Assembly (NCBI GenBank): GCA_025617375.2
Contig: JAMYGW020000012.1
Coordinates: forward strand, 1,178,001 to 1,242,000
DNA: 64,000 nt
Direction of reading: 5' to 3'
Source of the DNA: Acarospora socialis
Lineage: Eukaryota > Ascomycota > Lecanoromycetes > Acarosporales > Acarosporaceae
Positions 32,961 through 45,997 of this stretch are shown here, in pieces; position 1 is the stretch's first letter, and each line of letters begins with the position of its first letter. A program made the translations under genes and the position numbers. Under the pieces are notes generated by a model. That model ran no database searches. It was not told where the DNA came from and saw only the letters and a program-made list of their open reading frames with translations.

Positions 32961-33478
32961 GCACCTACCGGGTTGGAGGGCCGGGCTAAAATCTACACAG
33001 CGACTGTTGGCATGTGGTGATCTTCGAGGGAGGCATCAGTACCAGCTCTGAGATCCAGGCATACGGAGGCCCTCCGGCGAACTCTTGTATCAGACAGACT
33101 CCATCAACGGCCAACGGAAATATCAACAACAGATGAAGATGCGGAGTGAGATTTCTGGATGGGAGGACCAGTTGATGGATGATGTTATGTATACCATAAA
33201 GTGTACTGTTTATATTTACTGAAATGACAGTTCATCTGAACACATTCCATCTATGTGGGTCTCATAGCAACTTCAACCCACTACACGTCACCATCGAAAG
33301 CACCGGGGAGAATTCAAGTCAGAGATCATGTCACCGAACAGCATCGGTGCTTCCACAACTGAACAAATGCACTACATTCAGACATGTTCCCAGGTGTCGC
33401 TGAGACCTAACTCGAGTCAACCGATATGAGCACATTGCAAACAGCTGAAACAAGGAACAAGCGTGACTACCAAGAACG
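32961..33478. other. Intergenic, probable repeat-derived DNA
   Basis: No gene recognised. Confidence 0.35.
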
Positions 33479-33901
33479 ATGGGCACTGATACAGTCGCTT
33501 CTTTGGGGCACATATATAAAGCTGTTAATTCAGCGAAGTCGAGACCAGACACTTCAGTGGAGTCGAAACCAGACACTAAGCTGCAGACACAGCGTCCATT
33601 ATGTTCTCAGGCATTTGTTAGTCTTTCAACAAACCTTTATATCTGTAGGTCTGGGGGCCAGGGCTTGACTCAAGAGGAGAGAGCAAAATACTATACGGAG
33701 TCGACCAAAAAGGTCAAGCGTGCTCAGTCCCAAAGGGATCTCGAAGTGTCAACCGAAGACGCAACCGAGTCGCAGAAGCTTCTTGGGTACAAGGGATGTA
33801 AGAAAGAGCGTTGCCCTATCTGTCATAAGTTCTACCAACAACTAAAACGCCACCTGGTCTCCTGCAAGAAGAAGAACGCCGCAAAAGACTCTGGAGGGTA
33901 G
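33479..33901 (+). CDS. Small orphan ORF with a zinc-finger-like C-terminus
   Basis: 140-aa ORF starting ATGGGCACTG. The C-terminal part has RCPICHKFYQQLKRHLVSCK, a C-x2-C...H-x4-C arrangement resembling a C2HC/C2H2 finger, with flanking lysines. Upstream is a short internal duplication (RPDTSVE, KPDTKLQ). It sits alone in a repeat-rich, gene-poor stretch, with no conserved introns. It could be a real small gene, the 3' end of a larger decayed gene, or chance. Confidence 0.4.
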   Translation: MGTDTVASLGHIYKAVNSAKSRPDTSVESKPDTKLQTQRPLCSQAFVSLSTNLYICRSGGQGLTQEERAKYYTESTKKVKRAQSQRDLEVSTEDATESQKLLGYKGCKKERCPICHKFYQQLKRHLVSCKKKNAAKDSGG

Positions 33902-34880
33902 TCTGATACTGCATCGGCAATCTCTAGAACATGGCTGACATAATCACCAGTGCACTGTAATTTTCCGTGAATTACTCCGTGTAATGGTCATGATGGCGTT
34001 CATCCCGTAGGCGGACATGGCTGTTTACGATAGAAGGGGCCATTACAGGGCTCGAAATTTCTTCAGTCCCAGCGTATGAAAGCTGTTCTCTTATATTGTT
34101 CCTCGCCCGCTTCTGCTTGCGTTGGGAATTCACTACTCCCATTCAAGAATATTGACAACTGACGAAGGCAAGAGGAGAAATTGCCGGGTTGGAATGATCA
34201 GTTGATATCCCTGTAACTAGAAGTTCAAAATTGATCTTGTTCGCCTTAATACCTACTTACCAGGTCCTGCTTCGAGAGCGACTTCAGCTCCTCGATGGTA
34301 AAGTGACTCGTCGCCGAGCTGGCTATGGCAAGGTACCTTAGGGCTTACCTTACCTTGCATTACCTACCTTAAAGTAATTATACAGGCAACGGATACGGCT
34401 GCCTAGATAGGTATTCCAGTTTTCCTTTCTCTTCAGAATAACGATACTATTCTTCCTTGCACTACGACATAGCTTCAACCTACCTCCTTACCTTTCGCCG
34501 TCGAGGACCATTTCTCGTGCGGTGGATGTGGTTTGGAAAGAGACCTAGCCCCTTTACAGATCCTCTCTGAGATTGTTCATAGCCTCTGGCTCTTTCCTTG
34601 CCTCGTGCGGACTGTAGGCGCACAGATCGGACAATCGTGCCTGCCAGGTCTCACGCGTGTAAATCAGACGATTCCAGTTCCTAACCCCCTTCATTGGCAA
34701 GATCAAACATGGGTGGAGGATCGGTCTAGCCATTGACTCATCTATAGAAAGGTCTACTCTATCCCAAGCCATGAATTTCGCCTGAGAGTGACTTTTGCCC
34801 CAAACCATTTCAAGCGTCAGAAAAACATCATATCAAACCCCACCACCCAAACTACCAACCCGCAACGTGAGGAAACGAAT
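33902..34880. other. Intergenic region with an acctta-rich patch
   Basis: No supported gene. A low-complexity acctta-rich patch lies at about 34330-34375. Confidence 0.4.
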
Positions 34881-37584
<2,704 letters not shown>

Positions 37585-38559
37585 TCATGCTGAGATCTTC
37601 AGTTCAGACTCAAGAGCGCGCTGCAGAGCTTCCTCTTTCTGCTTCAGTTCTTGCTCTCTCAAGAATTGCGCAAATTTCGAACGCGGGTTGTGGATGCCAC
37701 ATTCCGTCTTCTGCTGCCCCTTCCATCGACCGGCACGCTCGTCTTCGGTTTCTTTGATCGGCTGTGTCGAGTGCCAGTCACCCACGCTCTTGTACCCTCG
37801 ATCGAGTAGTTCGTTGTACGGGACATCGTTGGCTTTGACGTACTCTTGAACCTGCTTGAACGTCCAATTGGCGAGGGGGTTGACTTTAATGAGACCAGCC
37901 TCATCGACTTCAATGACGTCGAGATCGCCCCTTTTCCCTCCCTGACTGCGTCTCCGCCCTGTCAAGACGGCGTCGACTTGCAATTCCCGATAGGCACGTT
38001 GCGCTGGCTCAACCTTTGCTACCCAATCATACAGCTGCTCGTTCATCTCCCAAAGTCTCTCGCCATACTTGGCGGCAAATTCTTCTGGTGTCTCGACGCC
38101 GTCGGGTTTGTAGATATGTACGGTGACGAGGGGATATCGCTTCCGAACCCGCTCGACAAGGGAAAGTGTCTCGGAGAAATGATGAAGGGTATCAAGAAAG
38201 ATGAGATTGACGACTTGTGGTCTCGGTACTTTCAGTTTCGACAGCATGTCGAGAGTCACCAAGCCAGTCATCCCAAAGGCGGTAGTCTGAAAGAGATTGG
38301 GAAGGGTGGTGATGCACCATCGCAAGATTTCTGACTGCGGGTTAGGACCTGTTATAACATGGCAGTCAGGGGTATGTTTTGTTGACATACCTTGTGGCTC
38401 AAGGTTTTGCAATTGACGATTCAAGAACTGGAGATGAGGTTTGGTGAAGTAGATGTCCGGGGTGCTGGCTTCGCTGGAGCTGGCACTTGCGTAGCCGGAT
38501 TCCAGTTCTTGCCTGGACATGCTCTCGCTCTCAAAGACTGGGTATGATCGGGATGGCAT
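37585..38559 (-). CDS. MET16: PAPS reductase (phosphoadenylyl-sulfate reductase)
   Basis: Open frame of 324 aa from the ATG at 38559. An internal 42-nt segment (38349-38390) has GTATGT...ACAG ends and a CTGAC branch-like site. It is a multiple of three, so splicing gives 310 aa without a frame change and is more likely, since the segment is not conserved-looking. Core: LRWCITTLPNLFQTTAFGMT, LVTLDMLSKL, VNLIFLDTLHHFSETL, VLTGRRRSQGGKRGDL, LIKVNPLANWT and the catalytic TECGIHNP with the redox Cys. It lacks the paired-cysteine iron-sulfur motif of APS reductases, as expected for the PAPS-specific class. Reaction: PAPS to sulfite with thioredoxin. Tandem with MET3. Confidence 0.95.
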   Translation of the reverse strand: MPSRSYPVFESESMSRQELESGYASASSSEASTPDIYFTKPHLQFLNRQLQNLEPQGMSTKHTPDCHVITGPNPQSEILRWCITTLPNLFQTTAFGMTGLVTLDMLSKLKVPRPQVVNLIFLDTLHHFSETLSLVERVRKRYPLVTVHIYKPDGVETPEEFAAKYGERLWEMNEQLYDWVAKVEPAQRAYRELQVDAVLTGRRRSQGGKRGDLDVIEVDEAGLIKVNPLANWTFKQVQEYVKANDVPYNELLDRGYKSVGDWHSTQPIKETEDERAGRWKGQQKTECGIHNPRSKFAQFLREQELKQKEEALQRALESELKISA

Positions 38560-39426
38560 GACGAGTTTTTGAAGAAGGCCTGGATGCGATGAAATGCAGG
38601 AAGAAACAATACCACTGTTGGAGAGAAATTGAGAGGGAAGTCTATAGTTCTATCGAGTGGGGAAAGGAAAGGTAATCCAGGGGGGGCTGAACGAGATAGA
38701 ATGACACCAGAACGTGCCTTCAGCTTATGCAAAGAAAGAGACAGTAACTAGTAGACAAGAGGAAAGACGACATTACAAACACTCTGCCAGCGGTGTCTTT
38801 AGAAATCAAGGGAGTGACATATTACTGGTAGTATTCCGACATGGCTCATGGTAGTGGGCCTTATAGTTGGTTGCGTTTTTCTTTGTAGCGATTGCGTGAT
38901 CGGTACGCTCGGCCGATTTCGCCTTAAAGCCAAATCTGACCTTACCTGTCCTTCAACCTCTCCCTCTCCAGTAACAGGTAGCGTGAAGGTCATTATTGCG
39001 GGAGGTAGGGAACAGTCTTGATTATGTCACTGCCCTCAACGGTGTGGAGCTTATGAAGCATCTCCGGGGCTCTTTTGAATGAACTTGGAGGATCGCCAGT
39101 ATGCACGATTCCATCACCCCGTCGTCACGTCAAAACTGCGCATCAACGACGCATCAACGGCTGTCATGTTTCCTGCCAAGTATAGCTTTCTCATATGCAG
39201 TAATCTTCGACACGATTGCATACATAGAAGAGGTGCAGATATGCTGCCAATACTATGCGACCAAATGCGGTGGTTATTTGAGATGGAGTCCGCCTCGGTC
39301 GTCGGTTACGGCACGCTAAAGTAGCCTCTATCGCAGAACGGCATAAGCGTCAGGGACTGCCGCCGATCATTCAATGATTGAGCTAGGATGATGTCCTCGA
39401 ACTTATGACGAACTCAACAAGAAGAC
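38560..39426. promoter_or_regulatory. Divergent region between MET16 and SER2
   Basis: 867 bp shared upstream region; no specific element recognised. Confidence 0.4.
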
Positions 39427-41238
39427 ATGTATTCAGCAATCACTGCAATACTTGGTGGTGAGGAGCGGGAAATGGTGACCGAGCATAAACCACCTGCTCG
39501 GGCCGGCCGGCCAATGCTGCGACACAGCTCAATGACCGGAGGCTCTTACATCAAAGATCACCAGAATTACAAACCCTCAGACAGCGATCACGGTATTGAC
39601 AGCATAGTGGAGAGTGTTCAGTCAGATCAGATAAAAAGCAACGGTTCAACAGTCAATGGCCACCATGCAAACTCAATGCCCTCTCGAATCAAGGACAGCG
39701 GCATCGTCCACTCCATGTCGCACCGCAACTGTCAGCCAGGACCGGACGACTCGGAAAAGCTGGTCGCTACCCTATTCTACAAGTCACAAACTCCCCGACA
39801 TCCTCACATCCACCCGGATTCATTACCCAATCCGGACACCGATAACCTCCCAAAACCCACCGTGCCCTCTGGCGCCGCCCCGACGGTCGACATGACACTC
39901 TACCCTCTGGAACCGCCCGCGCCGGAACCAGAACCTCTCGATCACCTCTACGGCCCTTATATTTCGCAAATCTGCCTGACATACTTCCTTCAAATCCTCG
40001 ACGAACTGCAAACTCCCTACCAGCGCACCACGTCCTCACATCGCTGTCTCGACTCCCAGACTCATCCCCGGGTGATGGAGATTACATTCTCACCTCCCCC
40101 GAACCCTGAATATTTGACATTTGACGAATTGAGGAGACACGAGAGCATCTGGCGATTTGAAAGAGAATGGAACGTTGAAGTCGTGTTACAGAAAGAAAAC
40201 GTCTTCCGGAAATACAAGCGGCTTGCCGTCTTCGACATGGACAGCACGTTGATTCAGCAAGAGGTCATAGACGAAATCGCGAAGTTCGTCGGAGTAGAGA
40301 AACAGGTCTCGGTAAGGCCGCAACGCCCTGTAGCCGACATACCATACTAAAGGTCATCTGAACCAAGGGCATCACTTCGCGCGCCATGAACGGCGAACTC
40401 GACTTCGCCGAAGCGCTCAAAGCACGCGTCGCCCTACTGAGAGGCGTCCCCGCCGACGTGTTCGAGCGACTGAAACCCATCATCACCATCACGCCCGGCG
40501 CGCGCGAACTGTGCCGGGCCCTGAAGCGACTGGGCTTCAAGATGGCGGTGCTGAGCGGCGGATTCGCACCGTTGGCCGAATGGTTAGCCAGCGAGCTGGG
40601 GCTGGATTACGCTTATGCAAATCATGTACGTAGCAAGATGACCACATATCACTTCGTCGAAAAGCCGCGCCCACACTTCTGTGCCCTTTTACCCACCGAG
40701 CTGGATTGCCAACGCAGGCACCATTCCCCACCTCAACCTCCACCTCCACCCCCGCCCCAACAAAGTCCCTTCTGCCTTCCGCCACCACCCAACCCGCACT
40801 CCAACGCTTCTAACGAACCCCCACAGCTCTCCATCTCCACCACCACCCGCACCCTAACTGGCTCTCTGGCCCCCGACTTCCCTATCATCGACGCCGCGCA
40901 AAAAGCACACCTCCTCCGCACCCTCGCGTCTGCGAACGGCATTCCCCTCTCGCAAGTCCTCGCCATCGGCGACGGCGCCAACGATCTGCTAATGATGAAA
41001 GCCGCCGGTCTCGGCCTGGCCGTCAACGCTAAGAGTCGGGTCCAGTTGGAGGTATGTTCTTCCTTTCTTTCCTTTGCCTTGGTGGCGGGTGGGTTAAGGG
41101 ACGGAGAGGACGATGGCTGATGTGTGCTTGGTTGGGGGGATATAGGCGCCCACGAGGCTGAATTCGGAGTCGTTGCTAGATGTGCTGTATATCCTGGGTT
41201 TTACGAGGGAGGAGCAGGAGGCGCTGCTGGCGGAGTAG
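39427..41238 (+). CDS. SER2: Phosphoserine phosphatase
   Basis: Four exons: 39427-40311, 40368-40625, 40827-41051 and 41146-41238; 486 aa. HAD motifs are complete: motif I AVFDMDSTLIQQEVIDEIA, the cap start SRAMNGELDFAEALKAR, motif II MAVLSGGFAPLAEWL, and motif IV AIGDGANDLLMMKAAGLG. Product ends LGFTREEQEALLAE. Reaction: L-phosphoserine to serine, last step of the phosphorylated pathway. The first ~190 residues are a long low-complexity extension, followed by a region (YGPYISQICLTYFLQILDEL) like the ACT-type N-terminus of fungal Ser2 proteins. The second intron is 201 nt and very C-rich, unlike the ~55-nt introns around it, and it shifts frame if retained. Confidence 0.93.
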
Positions 41239-42208
41239 AGGATAGGGGTGGATGGTCTCGTGGGCGGCACGCTGGCTCTTCGCCCCGGGGTTGTGTCTGC
41301 TCGTGCCGCGCGGAGAGGAGCGGAGAGGAGAGACGCATGGGGGCGGGGGATGAGTTCTCTCTCCTAAGCCGTCTTCTGCGTCGGGTGACTACCTAGGTAG
41401 ATAGAAGGGCAAGGAAGGTGTGTAGACTATAGTCGTCCGATGTGATGGTCCCACGACTGGTGTTTGATCGGTTGGGTTAGATTATGGCTGCAGAATATAG
41501 AACATAGAGCGTAGAGGATCCTTTAGATACGGTATCTCTCATATCCAACTACTTCGTATAAGCGATGAATGGGCATACGTGGACGCTTTGTCGGCTCTCC
41601 TCGTCCGGCGCAGGCTGAGACATGGCGCTATCTGTCTTTGTGGGTGGATCCTAGAGGGATAGGGCTCGGCCAGGCGGATCTATGAGATGAGGTACGGTAG
41701 AGACCGCAAGCAGTATATCTTTGTCTCTAAGGTGTCCATGTATCTGTGCGTGCAGTCGGAGCCGGGTGCGAATCTGTTGCTGTCATGTCGCGAGTGTATC
41801 AGAACCGTGAGGGTGTACGGTCCTGATATTATTGATTGTATGTAGGAGAGGTTTGCTATGATGGTTTAGGGACTGTGCTCGTGATTCAGATACACTGCTA
41901 AGCCAGCGTAGGAGGTACAGACAGACGATAATAGTGAACGATGGGATAAGGGATACGGACTAAGTGTAAGAGTGGAAACACGCCTCTTCTCCCGGGAAAG
42001 CTCCATGTCCATGCTAGTTGAAATGATTGATAAACGATACTTGAGGAGGATAGGCATATTCCCTTCTTCCCACTCGCAAGGCAACGGATCGTGGATCTTT
42101 AGCCCGGAAGACACCTGCCACGTAACAATATCAGGTAGTTCCCCTATAACACCTTTCCATACCCTATAAAGTCCAGGAACAGCAAGCCATCACGCTCGAC
42201 TCTTCACT
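41239..42208. other. Convergent 3' intergenic region
   Basis: 970 bp between SER2 and the KEN-box gene; no gene recognised. Confidence 0.4.
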
Positions 42209-43357
42209 TCATCTCTCCTTCTCCCCGAAAAACAACCCCCCCTCCGCATCCTCCACAAAAGCCCTCTGCTTCGTCAGCTCTCGCGCCGTCTCCGACTCAC
42301 CGAGTACGACTTTCCCTTTCCGACGCTCCGGCTCCTCGCTCTCTGTCACGCCATCGTCCGAGTCTTCGTCGCTTTCGTCTCCTGTCTGCATTTGGGATGG
42401 CAGGCTGAGGATGTCGGCGTCGAAATAACTAGGGCAGCGCGTCCGCTTCGGCCGGTTGCATTTCCGGTAAGGAGTGACGTGAGGGCTCAGAGGGACGAGT
42501 GTCTCGTCGTCGGGGTTGATGTCGAAGGGAGATTCGGTGCGTGATGGTTTTCGGGGTCGAGGGTCGGTGGCGCCGTAAGGGGGGTTGGGCCGTTTCTTGC
42601 GGCGGGGTGGTTGGCTGAGGAGATTGGAGGGTGTGGCTGGTTGAAAGAAGCGCGAGGGGGATTTGGGGGCGGGGGTGGAAGATTCGTGAGCAGGGACGAT
42701 TGGGCCTATGAGACGGGAAATGGTGGACGATGATGGAGAAGGTGCCTCATCCAGTGCGGTGGGTACCGTCAAGGTGGGTCTTCTAGGGGATTGTTTCAGA
42801 GGAGGTTGATTCTCTTTGTTACTTTCCGTCTTGGAGAGGACTTCCATGCCGCTGAGATCTTGAGCGTCCAGAGTCCTTGGAGACTTGGGCATGGTTCGAA
42901 AGGTGATTGGCTTGGGACTTCCCGCATCTCGAAGGTGGTGTTGGGCCAGAGGAATGCGGGAGGCTTTCACGCTAGAAGGCGTGGGACGGCATGGCGTTGT
43001 CGGCATCTGCATCGAATTTTGGGCTTCTCGGAAGACGGCAGCCATCTTCACGCTATGGCTTTCGCTGGGTACGGAGCGTGCAAGCGAAGGTGTGGTTACA
43101 CGTTTTCTTCCAACATTTGACCTCGTGTGACTCGGCGTCCTTGGTTCGACGGCCGAAGCGTCCTCCTGCTGTAAATTGTGCTCAAGTTCGCGTGATTGCG
43201 CCACAACAGGTAAGGCGGGATATGTGACTCCTTCTGCCTGGCCTGGTGGTGGATCTGCAGATTAGAAGATTATGATCAGCAAATGTAAGACGTTCAGAGA
43301 TTGCAGCGAGAGAGACGGACCTGACACGTGGGGGTTGGGGATCCCCTCTGGTTGCAT
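42209..43357 (-). CDS. Disordered protein with a KEN box
   Basis: Two exons: 43321-43357 (MQPEGIPNPHVS) and 42209-43254, joined in phase, 360 aa. The protein is Ser/Pro/Thr-rich with many SP and TP sites. It contains ESNKENQPPLKQSPRR, a canonical KEN destruction box, a basic patch (PPRRKKRPNPPYG) and a conserved-looking end block (SPHVTPYRKCNRPKRTRCPS, then YFDADILSLP). A KEN box in a phospho-site-rich nuclear protein suggests an anaphase-promoting-complex substrate. A fungal securin-like role is possible but not shown. No enzymatic domain. Confidence 0.7.
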
Positions 43358-45997
43358 GATGTAAGTTCTTTTGCAGATCGTATCTGCCTCGATGTCAGCC
43401 TTCGTGTCAGGAGTGCTTTGCCGAGATGTTGCATATGCGGACTCTTATTACATACATGCTGGCTGACGGTTTAATTAGGTTCTTCAATCCACCATCCAAT
43501 GAATTTACACAGGACTTCAAGCTTCCCTCATTCTCTGCCTGAAGGTAAGGCTGAGATGCGAGTCAAAGGGGAGAGCAGAAGATTGAGTGGTAGATAGAAG
43601 CGAGAGAGGGTTGGCTTCTGAGGGAAATGGTGATTTCGTGTATCAGTACCAAACAGAGAAGCCAAAGAATTATGGGAAGGATGTGAACAGGAGATTTGCC
43701 ATCCTGAAGAAAGGATAACAGGTAGGAAAGACCAGAATAGGAAGATAAAGATCATCATTGGTACAGAATGAAGCATATTAGTACGCGGTCGCACTTGCAA
43801 CGTCACGGTCACTTCCTAGGGAAAGAGTGATGCAGACGATCCGCTTTCACTGCTGTTGCTTTTGTTGTTGCTTTTGCTTGCACTCAGCTCCTTCTCAGTC
43901 ACTGTGGCACGTCGTGTAGCACTGCAACGTTAATACAGGCATCAGACGGGATAATGAAGGGATGATCCAGATGCGGGTGTCTGTCAATTTCACATATCAC
44001 GGTTGAGCCTGACGCTTCGCGTTACTCTGCCATCCAAAAGGCACCCTTCTAATTGCGGCCTGAAGGGTATCAGTGACCATGAGTTGCTTCCTGTCTGTGT
44101 GCTCTGGCTTTTAAGATTGCTTGCAAGAGCAGGCAGGTAACTTTTGTAGTACTCCAGATTATTATTAAGGTATCGCCAGTCTCCGCAAGAATATTATTCC
44201 GTAGCGTTGGTGGGGCTTGACGCGCCGTCTTCGATGGTGAAACAGACGGGAGTGCATGTGGCCACTAACTAAGGTAACCGCGCCACATGGTTCCTTAGTA
44301 CTCCCCTAAAGGTTGATAAGTGCTGTCTCTTCAAGATGAAAGGGCTTCAGCGGCCTGGGAAATTGGAGCTGGACTCGCTCTCTTATTGCTCAGTGCTTGC
44401 GGCCGCACAGGCGATATTAAACATCAAGAGAAAGTCTCGAGATGGGTGATGAACCCTGCTTATACTACGGCCTTTAAAGCTGATTCGAGTCTAGGGAAGA
44501 TCCATACCCTTGGAAAGCAGCTGACGCCGCTGTTTCGCTTTCTCAGCGACTCAGACGGCTTGATCAAGAGCGGCATATCCAGGAGTATGTGTAATAATAA
44601 TGCAGCAGATCATCTATTCACTTATTACAAAGTGTCTGTACGCGCCTATGCTACGTACAAGAGTATGATACCTTGAGATATGCACGTTGCTACCGAGTAC
44701 CGACGAGTACCTTACCCAGTACACAGTACTTATCACTCTCATCGCATCCCATGTCGGTTCATGTGGGAAGCCGCTGCATGCTCAACAAGAGGAGCTTCGG
44801 AACCCTTGTCTCTTCGTTGCTCTTTCTCTCACGCCTTCTCCTTCATAACAGGGACGAGGTATCTTTTAGCACCTCCGCCGCCAAGGGAGGCTGATCGTTC
44901 CCGCACCAGTCAAAACCCACCGCATTCGACCTCTACCTGCTGCTTCCCCCTCCCTCGTTCATCACTCAAAATCTTTTGATCGTTGCATTCATTGCACATT
45001 GGTACACTACCGTCGGAGGAGCTTGATGCTCTGTATATGATTCTTCGCTCGCTCAAATTCGACTGCACTGCCGTTCAACTCGACTGTTACATGCCACCGC
45101 CCGGCCGCCGGGAAAGGTTGTATGCACATTGACGTTTTCTTCGGCGAAGCGAGGAGTTTGAGATCGGACTTCTGATACACGATTGATAGACTTTGCGACG
45201 CTGAATGAGAACCCGGGTCACAGATGATCTTGTGTGACGTTTGGCAATCCGAGGCAATCCGAGCGTCGAACTCGGTCCACTGCACTGCATTGACGCGATA
45301 TACTACTGGCGGGTTCCAGCGACTTGAGATACTTGATCGACTGTACGTGCTATTCTGTTTCCTCGCAAATATCCATGCGCAGAGCTTTGTCGATCGCTTG
45401 CAGTATTACGAGCTATCGTCCGTTTGTGAAGCGGGTTGAACCCGCTCCCTTCTTCTTGCGGGAATCAGGTCGTAATGGTGATAGATGATTCACCTGGGTC
45501 GGCATCTTCATGTCCCATTGATATATACTCTTCAGTTACTGACAGAGGTCACTGCTCATTTTAGTCCGCCAATGAAGCGGTGGGATCGTCCCTCTTATTG
45601 TTACCGACGACACCATTGAACCGCGCACGATTCAGGAACTGGCTTCGTTCCTCGTTACGACTTCTCGCTCGTTGAGTGCACAGAGATCTGGAATCCACAC
45701 TCCTCCATTTCCGAGGTCTTGAAGATCTGGTATAGCCCATACACTTACGTTTCTGTTACTCGTTCACGAGAGCGACATACACATCATTTGCCTCCAATCG
45801 AGGTGTTTCACTCGTTCCATCACCCACCAGACTGCGCCGTGGGCGTCTTATCTCGACCTCGATCACGGCAAGCTACATGTTAAGCGATCTTCGGGTCGTT
45901 GCTGAAAACCACACCCACAAGTGCGGATTCTCGCAGAAGCGGAAACGTCTCGGAGGAAAACCATATCAGCCATTGGGCTGGAGCGTCGCGCCGGCAG
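43358..45997. other. Long intergenic region upstream of the EGF-domain gene
   Basis: 2.6 kb with no supported gene. Features seen: a ttgttgcttttg-type repeat near 43853-43880 and pyrimidine-rich stretches near 44800-44990 and 45600-45800 that look like promoter/5' UTR of the gene at 45998. A 118-aa ORF at 44320 has no domain. Confidence 0.4.

Noticed and set aside
44320-44676. 118-aa plus-strand ORF in the long upstream region of the EGF-domain gene
   Set aside because: No domain or conserved features; likely non-coding.
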